A stretch of 9,674 nucleotides of DNA from Planctomycetota bacterium (GCA_021826605.1 JAKAZF010000061.1:1-9674), one strand, 5' to 3'. Positions 1 through 6,648 are shown, numbered from the stretch's first letter. The notes: generated by a model not told the origin, from the sequence alone. Numbers and translations: made by a program.

Positions 1-1655
1 GCCGGTGCGGCGCTTTGCGAGGCCGGCGCGGCGGGCGCGTCCGCGACTATCCGTCCAAGATAGTCCGGCAGTTCAACGCCACCGATATCACGCATGACCT
101 GCATCATCGGCGGCATGCTTCGTGCCATGCCCTGAAGAAAATTGGATGTCGCATTGCCGCTCTGGCCGGCATGGCCGCCTTCCCATACCACTACCTTATC
201 AAACTTGATATTGGAAATCGCGGTTGCCGCGGTCTCGGCGAGTTTATCCATGTGTTCGAGCATCAGCATCTGAAACGCCCGGTCGGAGCCACCGCAGGCA
301 TCAATGATCATTTTCAAGCCTTCAGCCTTCTTCGCCAGCGTTTGATATTGGCCGCGGGCTTCAGCGTCAATTTTCACAAAAATCGCATTGGCCTCCGCTT
401 CGGCCTCCATGCGCCGCTTTTCCGCGGCGGCCTGCGCATCAACGAGTATCTTCGCTTTCTCCGCTTTGGCCGGTGCCTCCAGCGCCGCTCGACGCTCCGC
501 CTCCACACGCTGGGCATTGGCGAGGGCCGCCTTGGACATCGCAATATTTTGCGCTTCCTCCACGCCGGCCTCGGCTTCGCGCTTTTTCGTTTCAGACAAC
601 TGGTAGGCCGTCGCCTGTTTCACCTGCAATTCCGCCTGGGCGGCGGCTATATCCGCCTGGGCTTTACTCTCACCGGCGATGGCCTTCGCGTTGGCTTCCG
701 CCACGGAAATACGCATGATCTGTTCGGCGGACTTCACCTGCGAGTCGCGGTCAAAGACCGCCGTCTGCTCCGCGACCTTGCGTTCCTTATCAAGCTCCGC
801 AAAACGCACGGCCTGATCGCGCTGCGCCGCGGCTTCGCCGATCTTCTGATCGCGCTCCAGCTCCGCCACCCGCACCGCCTGATCCTTCTGGGCTTCGTGC
901 AAGCCGATTTCCCGCAACTTTTGGGCATTGGCAACCTGCACCGCTCTTTCGCGCTCCGCATCGGCCACGCCGCCCGCCCCCAGCTTCTCCTGCTGGGCCA
1001 CATCCACCATGGCCTGCTGAACCGCCTGGGACGCTGCCTTCTTGCCAATCGCGACGATATAACCGGACTCGTCGGTAATATCCGTGATATTCACATTAAT
1101 AAGTATCAATCCAAGTTTGTTGAGTTCCGGCTCCAGCGTCAGTTGAATATTTTTCAGGAACTGCTCCCGATGCCGAGTGATGTCTTCAATCCGCATGGAG
1201 GCGATCGCATCACGGAATTGCCCGAAAATAATATGCTCCAACCGCACTTGTATCTGCTTCATATCCAGCCCCAGCAGACGGATGGCGGCATTCTGCATCA
1301 GTTCAGGCTGCGTGCCGATGGCTACCGTAAACACGCTGGGAACATTGACCCGGATATTTTCAATCGACAAAGCGCCGGTCAGCGGTATTTCGATCTGCAA
1401 GGGTTCAAGGTCCAGATACGCGAAGTCCTGAATCAGCGGAAGAACAAACGCCGCTCCTCCATGGATGCACCGCGACGTATTTCCGCCGCTGACTTTACCA
1501 TAGATCACCAGAATCCGATTGCTCGGACACCGCTTGTATCGGCTCAGTGTCAGAACCACAAAGCTCAGAAACAACACCGCCACAAATGCCGCCAGCAGCA
1601 ACAATGCGGTGGATCCCGTCAACATCGCCAATCCATACATTCCCACGACATTCAT
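1..1655 (-). CDS. Flotillin-like SPFH/PHB-domain membrane scaffold protein (C-terminus cut by window edge)
   Basis: Translated from the ATG at 1655, the frame stays open for 551 codons to the window edge, so the stop is missing. An N-terminal hydrophobic segment (about residues 14-37) anchors the protein. An SPFH/PHB domain follows (about 48-210), then a long Ala/Glu/Lys/Arg-rich coiled coil (about 225-430) with AEAEA-type repeats, then a Gly/Met-containing tail. This order is that of flotillin/YuaG (FloT), which oligomerises at the inner membrane to form lipid microdomains. Residues 257-276 and 279-298 are a near-duplicate pair (DQAVRVAELERD against DQAVRFAELDKE). The start is fixed by GGAGG 9 nt upstream. 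A second ATG at 1662 lies in another frame, only 2 nt from the GGAGG. The NfeD-like gene ends 22 bp upstream, forming the usual nfeD-flotillin operon. The family is confident; which flotillin subgroup is not. Confidence 0.93.
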   Translation of the reverse strand, partial: MNVVGMYGLAMLTGSTALLLLAAFVAVLFLSFVVLTLSRYKRCPSNRILVIYGKVSGGNTSRCIHGGAAFVLPLIQDFAYLDLEPLQIEIPLTGALSIENIRVNVPSVFTVAIGTQPELMQNAAIRLLGLDMKQIQVRLEHIIFGQFRDAIASMRIEDITRHREQFLKNIQLTLEPELNKLGLILINVNITDITDESGYIVAIGKKAASQAVQQAMVDVAQQEKLGAGGVADAERERAVQVANAQKLREIGLHEAQKDQAVRVAELERDQKIGEAAAQRDQAVRFAELDKERKVAEQTAVFDRDSQVKSAEQIMRISVAEANAKAIAGESKAQADIAAAQAELQVKQATAYQLSETKKREAEAGVEEAQNIAMSKAALANAQRVEAERRAALEAPAKAEKAKILVDAQAAAEKRRMEAEAEANAIFVKIDAEARGQYQTLAKKAEGLKMIIDACGGSDRAFQMLMLEHMDKLAETAATAISNIKFDKVVVWEGGHAGQSGNATSNFLQGMARSMPPMMQVMRDIGGVELPDYLGRIVADAPAAPASQSAAP

Positions 1656-1664
1656 GTTCCATAA

Positions 1665-1669
1665 CCTCC
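1665..1669 (-). promoter_or_regulatory. Shine-Dalgarno GGAGG of the flotillin gene
   Basis: The minus strand reads GGAGG nine bases before the ATG at 1655. It lies in the 22-bp gap after the NfeD-like stop codon, so the two genes can be translated from one transcript. It decides between the ATG at 1655 (good spacing, flotillin frame) and the out-of-frame ATG at 1662 (too close). Confidence 0.7.
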
Positions 1670-1677
1670 GTTCGAGA

Positions 1678-2403
1678 CTAAATATCAACACGCGTCGGCA
1701 CCGACGATGCCGTCACAACCTCAAGAGTATCCGAATTTTTCACGCCGACAACCACGATGGCGTCGCCCTGATGCAATTCCGCATCCTGATACGTAATCGC
1801 GGCGTATTCCATCGTCCGGCTGCGCACGTTCACAAGTACCTTGCCGACCCCCGCACTTCCACCGGGAACTGACAGATACACCGTGCCAGATGAACCGATC
1901 GCATCCTGTATGTCAATGGTACCATCCGAATCCATCCCCATGAGCATCCGCAACAATGTGGCCACGAGAAAACTCGCCGCCGCCGCGCTGACCAATGCCA
2001 GGGGAAGCACCAGCCACACCGCCCAGGACTGCGACATTGCCGCCATTCCCACCAGCCCGAAAACCGTCAGGGCCGCCACAATGCCCTGAAAGCTCATCAT
2101 CGCGCTAAGCCAAGAACCCTCCGATTCGGAGTCCTCCTGATGGCCGCCGACATGCCCGTGGCCAAGTACATGCAGCACAAACTGGTGCAGATTACCTGCA
2201 TGACCTGCAGGCTGCCCCGACCCCGACGGCAATCCCGGATGCGTTCCTCCGGGAATCCCATGGCCCATCCCCGGCAGATGTCCCGACGGAAGATGATGCA
2301 CTCCGGGGATATGCCCGCCCAGGGAGAAAAGGCTCAGCACAAACTGGCACAAAAACAGTGTGCCACCCACCACCGCGCAAATGATAAAGAGCATTCCGAG
2401 CAT
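1678..2403 (-). CDS. NfeD-like membrane protein with His-rich linker and C-terminal OB-fold domain
   Basis: This 241-residue protein has a transmembrane segment at about residues 3-27. A Gly/Pro/His-rich linker follows (about 29-90) with 12 histidines between residues 31 and 88. Two closely spaced transmembrane segments lie at about 105-155, and a soluble beta-rich tail at about 160-241 resembles the NfeD/YuaF OB-fold. NfeD-like proteins partner flotillins: in Bacillus YuaF sits with YuaG and affects membrane fluidity. The flotillin gene follows 22 bp downstream, which strongly supports the assignment. The start is the ATG at 2403; a GGGAG lies about 12 nt upstream, weaker than ideal. The tail contains a G-V-Y/L-G-K-V pattern around the second strand, as in the family. 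The His-rich linker is unusual for NfeD and may bind metal or protons (inference). There is no N-terminal ClpP-like protease domain, so this is the short NfeD type. Confidence 0.82.
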   Translation of the reverse strand: MLGMLFIICAVVGGTLFLCQFVLSLFSLGGHIPGVHHLPSGHLPGMGHGIPGGTHPGLPSGSGQPAGHAGNLHQFVLHVLGHGHVGGHQEDSESEGSWLSAMMSFQGIVAALTVFGLVGMAAMSQSWAVWLVLPLALVSAAAASFLVATLLRMLMGMDSDGTIDIQDAIGSSGTVYLSVPGGSAGVGKVLVNVRSRTMEYAAITYQDAELHQGDAIVVVGVKNSDTLEVVTASSVPTRVDI

Positions 2404-2661
2404 GATTCAACACAACTCCCGTCAGACCGCCTGGGAGCGGATTAAACATTCTCAAACCAGTATATGGATTATCCACCCTTTTTGCGCGCTTGCAAGCACA
2501 TTCCATGCGCACCAAGTCATGGGGGTGTGGCAATTAATCCGAATCAGAGTTCCGGGGTGCGAGTTTTCAGGACCAACCCTTCTCTATGCGCCGGCATTTA
2601 TGCCGCTGCTTTCGCCGTTCGCCCGGAAATATGGCCGCACCCAGTCATAGACGGAAAAAAT
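2404..2661. other. Intergenic region between folE2 stop and nfeD start
   Basis: This stretch of about 258 bp separates the end of folE2 from the start of the NfeD-like gene; both are on the minus strand. Roughly half of it is the dispersed repeat described at 2521-2642. The remainder (2404-2514) should hold the promoter of the nfeD-flotillin operon. A TATACT lies on the minus strand at 2464-2459, but I see no convincing -35 at the right distance. I see no gene here. Confidence 0.6.
2521..2642 (+). repeat. Dispersed ~120-bp MITE-like repeat, copy 1
   Basis: Positions 2527-2640 align without gaps to 4427-4540, with about 12 mismatches in 114 bases (about 89% identity). The ends are imperfect inverted repeats: the left end reads GGGTGTGGCAAT and the right end, reversed, reads GGGTGCGGCCAT. 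The direct repeat AGTCAT abuts both sides (2515-2520 and 2643-2648), as a target-site duplication would. An internal CGGCATTTATGCCG palindrome is present. The copy lies directly 3' of folE2. Although short frames cross it in several registers, copy differences do not preserve a protein. A non-autonomous mobile element is the best reading; the exact boundaries are inferred. Confidence 0.7.
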
Positions 2662-3489
2662 TCAGCGCTTGTCGCGCTCGATCAGGGCGTAGGCGTTGTG
2701 ATTGTGGATGGATTCAAAATTTTCACTTTGAATGCTGTACCATGTAATCTGCTGATTCTGTTCCATCATCAACGCCAGATCGCGGATGATGTCTTCCACA
2801 AATTTCGGATTGTCAAATGCCTGTTCCGTGACGAATTTTTCATCCGGGCGCTTCAAAACGGCATACACCGGAGCGCTGGCGGCGGATTCCATGATTTTCA
2901 CCAGATCTTCAATCCAGAGCGTGCCGGTAAAGCGGACGCGCGCACTGATTTCGCAGCGCTGATTGTGCGCGCCGTAGGCGGAAATTTCCTTGCTGCATGG
3001 GCACAGCGATGTCGCCGGGGCCTTGACGCCAAGAATAAAATCATCGCGACCGTTGCTGACACCTTCAAAAGAACAGGCATAATCCATCAGACCGCGGGCA
3101 CCGGTTACAGGTGCCTGTTTCTCAATAAAATAGGGAAACGTCATTTCAATATGGGCGTCATTGGCCATGAGCCTGGTTTTCATTTCATGCAGAATCGGAA
3201 TAATCTGCGCGGGTGTGATGCTGCGGTGATACCGATTGAGAATCTCAAGAAATCGGCTCATGTGCGTCCCTTTTTTGTGCTTGGGCAGTGAGACGTACAG
3301 ATTAATCAGGGCCACCGTGTTTTGTTCGCCACCGTCGGGCGTACTGAGCGTAATTGGATAACGCACCGCTTTCACACCGACTTTATCAATGGCGATATTC
3401 CGCACGTCTTGCGCGGATTGCACATCCGCCAATTTGCCGGCCAGGCCTGATGTTTGATTTCCTTGCGCCATATCGACTACCCGCGTCAC
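2662..3489 (-). CDS. folE2: GTP cyclohydrolase FolE2 (type IB)
   Basis: This 275-residue protein matches the FolE2/GCYH-IB family (COG1469). It converts GTP to 7,8-dihydroneopterin triphosphate, the first step of folate (and queuosine-type deazapurine) synthesis, in the cytosol. Visible signatures are KGTHMSR (73-79), the catalytic Cys segment SLCPCSKEIS (161-170, Cys163), GAHNQR (172-178 region, His175), Glu201, and the C-terminal SIHNHNAYA motif (His262/His264). Length fits the family (about 257-304 residues). The start is GTG at 3489, supported by GGAGG 7 nt upstream; an internal ATG at 3471 lacks such a site. Unlike zinc-dependent FolE (IA), FolE2 works with several metals, and in many bacteria it is induced under zinc shortage. 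hisI lies upstream on the same strand, separated by 369 bp containing a palindromic element, so co-transcription is doubtful. Confidence 0.95.
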   Translation of the reverse strand: MTRVVDMAQGNQTSGLAGKLADVQSAQDVRNIAIDKVGVKAVRYPITLSTPDGGEQNTVALINLYVSLPKHKKGTHMSRFLEILNRYHRSITPAQIIPILHEMKTRLMANDAHIEMTFPYFIEKQAPVTGARGLMDYACSFEGVSNGRDDFILGVKAPATSLCPCSKEISAYGAHNQRCEISARVRFTGTLWIEDLVKIMESAASAPVYAVLKRPDEKFVTEQAFDNPKFVEDIIRDLALMMEQNQQITWYSIQSENFESIHNHNAYALIERDKR

Positions 3490-3496
3490 AGTTCAA

Positions 3497-3501
3497 CCTC
3501 C
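3497..3501 (-). promoter_or_regulatory. Shine-Dalgarno GGAGG selecting the GTG start of folE2
   Basis: The minus strand reads GGAGG followed by seven bases and then GTG at 3489. The spacing is optimal, and it supports GTG over the in-frame ATG six codons later. Confidence 0.75.
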
Positions 3502-3555
3502 GGCGACAACATATCCTCACGGCTACCCGACAACTACGTGGTGGCGGCAGCGTTC

Positions 3556-3588
3556 CTGTTTGACCGTGGCATTTTACCGCTCAAACAG
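3556..3588 (-). promoter_or_regulatory. 8-bp perfect inverted repeat upstream of folE2 (possible operator or leader hairpin)
   Basis: CTGTTTGA (3556-3563) and TCAAACAG (3581-3588) are exact inverted repeats separated by 17 bases, ending 67 bp before the folE2 start. Between the arms the minus strand reads TAAAAT, a possible -10. FolE2 genes are often under Zur or other metal control, so an operator is plausible. However, the arms do not match a Zur box I can name, and a simple RNA hairpin is equally possible. Confidence 0.35.
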
Positions 3589-3642
3589 ATTCTCGTGCGA
3601 GACGGTTAATGCTAGGCGGCTTTTTTCACGAAAGCAACCTTC

Positions 3643-3854
3643 CTTAGGCATCGCGAAAAAATAACCTGAGCATTCTGGCTGGTACTTTTGGCCGCCGGCG
3701 GCGTTGCCCGCTCGTTACAGAATCCTTGCGGATATGCGCCTCGCGAGCGCTTAGTGCCCTGTTCCACCCGTAATTACGGGTGGAACAGGGCACTAGCCCG
3801 CGGTCAAAATTCCTGCGCCATAATTGCTCACGTTATTGCTTCGCGATGCCTTAG
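3643..3854. repeat. 212-bp inverted-repeat element with central perfect palindrome
   Basis: The left end (3643-3670) and right end (3827-3854) match as inverted repeats in 24 of 28 positions; the core is GGCATCGCGAA. Similarity continues inward: GAGCATTCTGGC and ACTTTTGGCCGC on the left resemble GAGCAATTATGGC and AATTTTGACCGC on the reversed right arm. The centre is the 44-nt perfect palindrome at 3752-3795. The left half carries about 50 extra bases with their own CGCTCG/CGAGCG stem (3709-3714, 3744-3749). It begins 4 bp after the hisI stop. No open frame of note is present. A MITE- or REPIN-like element is the best guess; a transcriptional role between hisI and folE2 is possible. Confidence 0.72.
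3752..3795. repeat. Perfect 44-nt palindrome (22-bp arms, no spacer)
   Basis: The left arm TAGTGCCCTGTTCCACCC... is followed directly by its exact reverse complement; the centre lies between 3773 and 3774 in GTAATTAC. As RNA it would form a very stable hairpin with AAUU in the loop. No U-tract follows on either strand, so it is not a textbook intrinsic terminator. As DNA it could extrude a cruciform. Confidence 0.92.
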
Positions 3855-3858
3855 CCAA

Positions 3859-4281
3859 CTACTTCTTATAAATGTCAGCCGGATCCACCTGCCGCTGAAG
3901 CACAAATTCCAATTTAGCCGCCGCTCCGTTGATGCCGGGAACTATTTTCCGGTAAAAACATGACCGATAGCCGTTGTGACAGGCGGAACCCTTCTGGCGC
4001 ACTTTCATAACCACGGCATCCTGATCGCAATCCACCCGCAGTTCCTGAACTTCCTGAATGTGGCCGCTCTCTTCACCTTTCACCCAGAACTTCTGACGCG
4101 ATCGGCTCCAGTAGGTGGCTTTGCCGGTGGCGATGGTTTTTTCCAGAGCCGCCTTATTCATAAAGGCTACCATGAGCACTTCATTGGTATCCGCATCAAC
4201 GGCCACGGCGGTAAGCAGACCCGCTTGATCCAATTTGATGTCCAGTTGCGTTCCCAGTTCCCGTTCTTTGTTGTCTGACAT
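3859..4281 (-). CDS. hisI: Phosphoribosyl-AMP cyclohydrolase HisI
   Basis: This 140-residue protein opens the adenine ring of phosphoribosyl-AMP to give ProFAR (third step of histidine biosynthesis) in the cytosol. The family signature YWSRSRQKFWVKGEESGHIQ spans 57-76. The metal site is intact: Asp84, Asp86 and Asp88 (Mg) and Cys85, Cys101 and Cys108 (Zn), with the 16- and 7-residue Cys spacing known for HisI. The protein is monofunctional; no HisE (pyrophosphohydrolase) domain is fused. I chose ATG at 4281 because GGAAGG stands a few bases upstream; a TTG at 4299 in frame would overlap that site. No other his gene is in the window, so the pathway is scattered in this genome or continues elsewhere. 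The stop lies 4 bp from the palindromic element at 3643-3854. Confidence 0.95.
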   Translation of the reverse strand: MSDNKERELGTQLDIKLDQAGLLTAVAVDADTNEVLMVAFMNKAALEKTIATGKATYWSRSRQKFWVKGEESGHIQEVQELRVDCDQDAVVMKVRQKGSACHNGYRSCFYRKIVPGINGAAAKLEFVLQRQVDPADIYKK

Positions 4282-4625
4282 AAAACCTTCCAAACACAAG
4301 CATTCATTCCGACGCCCAATCCGTCGCTGATTCCATCCCGCTGCAGTATCTTAAAGTCTTCCGGCCAAGTTGGCGAGGGGCCGGAACGCGACAGTGATTG
4401 CAAAAAGAACCTTGCGCTGTGGGCGCGTGGCAATTAATCCGAACCAGGGTTCTGGGGTGCGAGTTTTCAGTACCAACCCTTCTCTTAGCGCCGGCATTTA
4501 TGCTGTTGATTTCACCGTTCGCCCGGAAATATGGCCACGCCCAACTGTGGGCGCGCGGGTTCGATGAACTACCCAAGTATGGACGGCACGGTTATAAACA
4601 TGCCATGGTTCATCGGGAGCGTTAT
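4282..4625. other. Divergent intergenic region between hisI and the YhcG-like nuclease
   Basis: About 344 bp separate the divergent starts. The middle is repeat copy 2 (4421-4542). The hisI-proximal part (4282-4416) should carry the hisI promoter, but I cannot assign -35/-10 boxes with confidence. The yhcG-proximal part (4556-4625) contains the GGGAG ribosome site. The plus frame of yhcG stays open back to 4398 through the repeat, but that extension has no family similarity and is not taken as coding. Confidence 0.6.
4421..4542 (+). repeat. Dispersed ~120-bp MITE-like repeat, copy 2
   Basis: This copy aligns to copy 1 (2521-2642) at a constant offset of 1900 bp, same orientation, about 89% identical from GTGGCAATTAATCCGA to ATGGCC. 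The inverted-repeat ends are GTGGCAATTAATCCG and, reversed from the right, GTGGCCATATTTCCG (11 of 15). The 11-bp direct repeat CTGTGGGCGCG occurs at 4417-4427 and 4545-4555, bracketing the element and partly overlapping its left end. Whether this is a target duplication or part of the element is unclear. The copy sits between divergent hisI and yhcG. Confidence 0.7.
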
Positions 4626-5777
4626 ATGGCTGAACAATTCCGTAAATTGCTCGTCGAAGTCAAGACCCGCATACGCCAGGCACAAACCTGTGCGGTGTTC
4701 GCGGTGAATGCTGAACTCGTGAAGCTGTACTGGGACATCGGTCGCATGATTGACTCGCGCCAGCAACAAGAAGGCTGGGGGGCTGGAATTATTCCCCGGC
4801 TGGCTCTTGAGCTTCGTAACGAGCTACCGGAAGAAAAGGGCTTCTCCGAGCGTAATATCAAGCGGATGCTCGCTTTTTACCGCAGCTATCCAAAGCCTGC
4901 TCTAATTGTGCCGCAGCCTGCGGCACAATTAGAGCGATCTCTCTTGTGGCTGATCCCATGGTTCCACCATGTTCTGCTGATAGAAAAAATCAAGAACATC
5001 ACGGACCGCCAGTGGTATATGGCCGAGACAATTGCCAACGGGTGGAGCCGCAACGTGTTGCTCATGATGATTCAGTCCAAGGCGCATCGCCGTAAGGGCA
5101 ACGCTACGACAAATTTTCAACGGCTGCTGCCGGCTCCACAGTCTGACCTGGCCGTGCAGGCTCTGAAGGATCCATACATCTTTGACTTTCTGACGCTTCA
5201 GAAACCATTCCAGGAACGCGAACTGGAGACCAACCTGCTCCACCAGCTTGAACGATTCCTGCTGGAACTGGGGCAGGGATTCGCTTTTGTCGGTCGGCAG
5301 GTCCGCATGGAAACAGGTGATCGCGACTTTTATATTGATCTGTTATTTTATCATCTGGGCCTGCATTGCTATGTCGTCATCGACTTGAAAAAAGGCGAGT
5401 TTAAACCGGAATACGCGGGGAAGATGAACTTTTACCTCACGGTGGTCGACGACGAACTTCGTCATCCTGTTGATGCACCCTCCATCGGCCTGATTCTCTG
5501 TCAGGATCGTAATCACATCATTGCCGAATATGCGTTGCGCGGGTCCAGCAAACCCATTGGTATTTCTGGCTATGAACTTGTTAGATCGTTGCCGGCCGCG
5601 CTGCGATCAGCCTTGCCAACAGTTGAGGAGATTGAAACGGAACTCGCCGCCTCCCGATTGCGCGCAAAGAGAACCGGTGGACTTCCGCCCCAAAAATCAC
5701 GCGCAAAGTCCAGACGAAACACTCCGGCCACGAGAGACCGAACCGCAGTGAAGGTTGGTGGTCGGAAAAAGAGGTAA
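4626..5777 (+). CDS. yhcG: YhcG/DUF1016-family PDDEXK nuclease
   Basis: This 383-residue protein matches DUF1016/YhcG along its length (E. coli YhcG has 375). The DUF1016 N-terminal domain (about 5-190) shows QAQTCAVFAVNAELVKLYWDIG, GFSERNIKRML, TNFQRLLPAPQSDLA and LKDPYIFDFL pieces. The C-terminal PD-(D/E)XK nuclease fold (about 195-340) shows ERELE, FAFVGRQ, DFYIDLLFYH (Asp238), IDLKKG (Asp253, Lys255) and PEYAGKMNFYL. A Lys/Arg-rich tail (about 345-383) follows. The family is widespread in accessory DNA and near restriction or toxin genes; its exact role is unsettled. The start at ATG 4626 has GGAG 6 nt upstream and matches family N-termini; ATG 4605 has none. A 37-nt palindrome at 4899-4935 lies in frame and encodes the loop before IPWFHH, where relatives usually read AQIPWGHN, suggesting local insertion. 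Its end faces the ferredoxin stop across 31 bp. Confidence 0.92.
   Translation: MAEQFRKLLVEVKTRIRQAQTCAVFAVNAELVKLYWDIGRMIDSRQQQEGWGAGIIPRLALELRNELPEEKGFSERNIKRMLAFYRSYPKPALIVPQPAAQLERSLLWLIPWFHHVLLIEKIKNITDRQWYMAETIANGWSRNVLLMMIQSKAHRRKGNATTNFQRLLPAPQSDLAVQALKDPYIFDFLTLQKPFQERELETNLLHQLERFLLELGQGFAFVGRQVRMETGDRDFYIDLLFYHLGLHCYVVIDLKKGEFKPEYAGKMNFYLTVVDDELRHPVDAPSIGLILCQDRNHIIAEYALRGSSKPIGISGYELVRSLPAALRSALPTVEEIETELAASRLRAKRTGGLPPQKSRAKSRRNTPATRDRTAVKVGGRKKR
4899..4935. repeat. 37-nt perfect inverted repeat inside yhcG
   Basis: Arms of 18 bp (4899-4916 and 4918-4935, GCTCTAATTGTGCCGCAG and its complement) flank one unpaired C. The palindrome is read in frame as part of a variable loop of the nuclease (ALIVPQPAAQLERS) without disrupting the frame. 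It resembles in-frame palindromic insertions known from other bacteria in principle, but no second copy is in this window. Confidence 0.9.
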
Positions 5778-5808
5778 TGCGACCACATTCCGGGTTCCAC
5801 CATGTCTC

Positions 5809-6615
5809 CTAATCTTCCGGCAATTCTTCCAACCGCTTTAACGGCTGAACAATGATGGACGCGGGGTGCGTCGGGCAGGCTTGTTCACACATTCCGCAGC
5901 CGGTGCAGCCGCCGGGCTTTACCAATACCCGGCCTGAATTCGCGCTGACCACAATGGCATTTTCCCCAATGGGGCACGCATCAAGACACAGGCGACAATC
6001 TTCACCATGATGGCGCAGGCACGATTCGTGTGATACTTCCGCGAGGCCCATGCGGATGGCGAATTTATCCACCAGAGTCAGCGCGCCGGTCGGACATGCT
6101 TTCATGCAGGCCAGCTCGTCGCACAGCACGCAGGGGGCAATGGCCGGGGAAATGCAGGGGTATCCATCGCCGATATACGCGGAGGCATCAATCTGAATGC
6201 ACTTGACGGGACACGCCTCCACGCATTTGCCGCAACGGGAACAAAGCGATTCAAATTCTCCGGGGGGTTTGGCACCCGGTGGCCTGAGAATAATTTGCGG
6301 CTGCATGGACCGATGCAATCCGGGCATCATCTCCGAAGATTGCTCATCATAAGGTTCAGATGGGAATTGGCTTTCAAAAGCTTCCGTGACCGGATCCATC
6401 CGGCTTTCAATCAAGCTGGCGACGGGGGCCAGAATATCACTGAGGCATTTGGCGAAAAATCCACGCCTGGCGGAATTCAGTTCCGGTGAAGATCTGCCGG
6501 AAGCTGCATTACCGGCTGATTCCGCGCTGGGCAACGCTTCTTGCGCGGGCGTTGCATCGCCCTCTTCGACGATCGGGGGCTTTGCTTCAGATTGGTGCTG
6601 CTTATTTTCCATCAT
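5809..6615 (-). CDS. NapG-like ferredoxin with four 4Fe-4S cysteine motifs
   Basis: This is an iron-sulfur electron carrier of about 268 residues. Numbering from the first of three tandem ATGs (6618), four cysteine clusters are seen. They are C126-C129-C132-C136, C163-C166-C171-C175, C200-C208-C211-C215 (wide first spacing), and C238-C241-C244-C248, each ending in CP. This order and the odd third motif match NapG/MauN-type ferredoxins, which pass electrons from quinols. The N-terminal ~110 residues are low-complexity and acidic, with RRGFFAK at 51-57. That is a degenerate twin-arginine look without a clear hydrophobic core, so export is uncertain. A TATAAT on the minus strand lies 7 nt before the second ATG (6615), chosen here as a leaderless start; 6618 or 6612 are alternatives. 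No Shine-Dalgarno is seen. No nap or mau genes accompany it, so the physiological partner is unknown; the divergent BFD-like gene is the obvious candidate. Confidence 0.85.
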   Translation of the reverse strand: MMENKQHQSEAKPPIVEEGDATPAQEALPSAESAGNAASGRSSPELNSARRGFFAKCLSDILAPVASLIESRMDPVTEAFESQFPSEPYDEQSSEMMPGLHRSMQPQIILRPPGAKPPGEFESLCSRCGKCVEACPVKCIQIDASAYIGDGYPCISPAIAPCVLCDELACMKACPTGALTLVDKFAIRMGLAEVSHESCLRHHGEDCRLCLDACPIGENAIVVSANSGRVLVKPGGCTGCGMCEQACPTHPASIIVQPLKRLEELPED

Positions 6616-6622
6616 CATAAGA

Positions 6623-6628
6623 ATTATA
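6623..6628 (-). promoter_or_regulatory. -10 box (TATAAT) of the ferredoxin gene
   Basis: The minus strand reads TATAAT, then TCTT, then ATGATGATG. A start of transcription about 7 nt downstream falls on the second ATG, implying a leaderless message. With a 17-nt spacer the -35 would be GCGACA (6651-6646), a 4 of 6 match that overlaps the inverted repeat at 6649-6671. Confidence 0.55.
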
Positions 6629-6648
6629 GCGGTTTATACTGGCAGTGT

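Noticed and set aside
15..1664. A 549-codon open frame on the plus strand opposite the flotillin gene
   Set aside because: Its translation is rich in His, Arg, Leu and Gly with no recognisable domain. The minus-strand frame gives a full flotillin with membrane anchor, SPFH domain and coiled coil plus a proper ribosome site. It is an antisense shadow of a GC-biased gene.
2464..3291. A 275-codon plus-strand frame opposite folE2
   Set aside because: It starts inside the dispersed repeat and overlaps folE2, whose catalytic motifs are intact on the minus strand.
3752..3795. Intrinsic terminator for hisI
   Set aside because: The stem is far longer than typical, has essentially no loop, and no U-tract follows on either strand. 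Termination is possible but not shown.
4398..4625. N-terminal extension of yhcG back through repeat copy 2
   Set aside because: The extension is translated repeat sequence without family similarity. ATG 4626 has a good ribosome site and matches family N-termini.
5758..5786. Bidirectional terminator between yhcG and the ferredoxin gene
   Set aside because: GTGGTCG and CGACCAC can pair across the yhcG stop, but the loop is 15 nt and there is no U-tract. I left it out as a feature.
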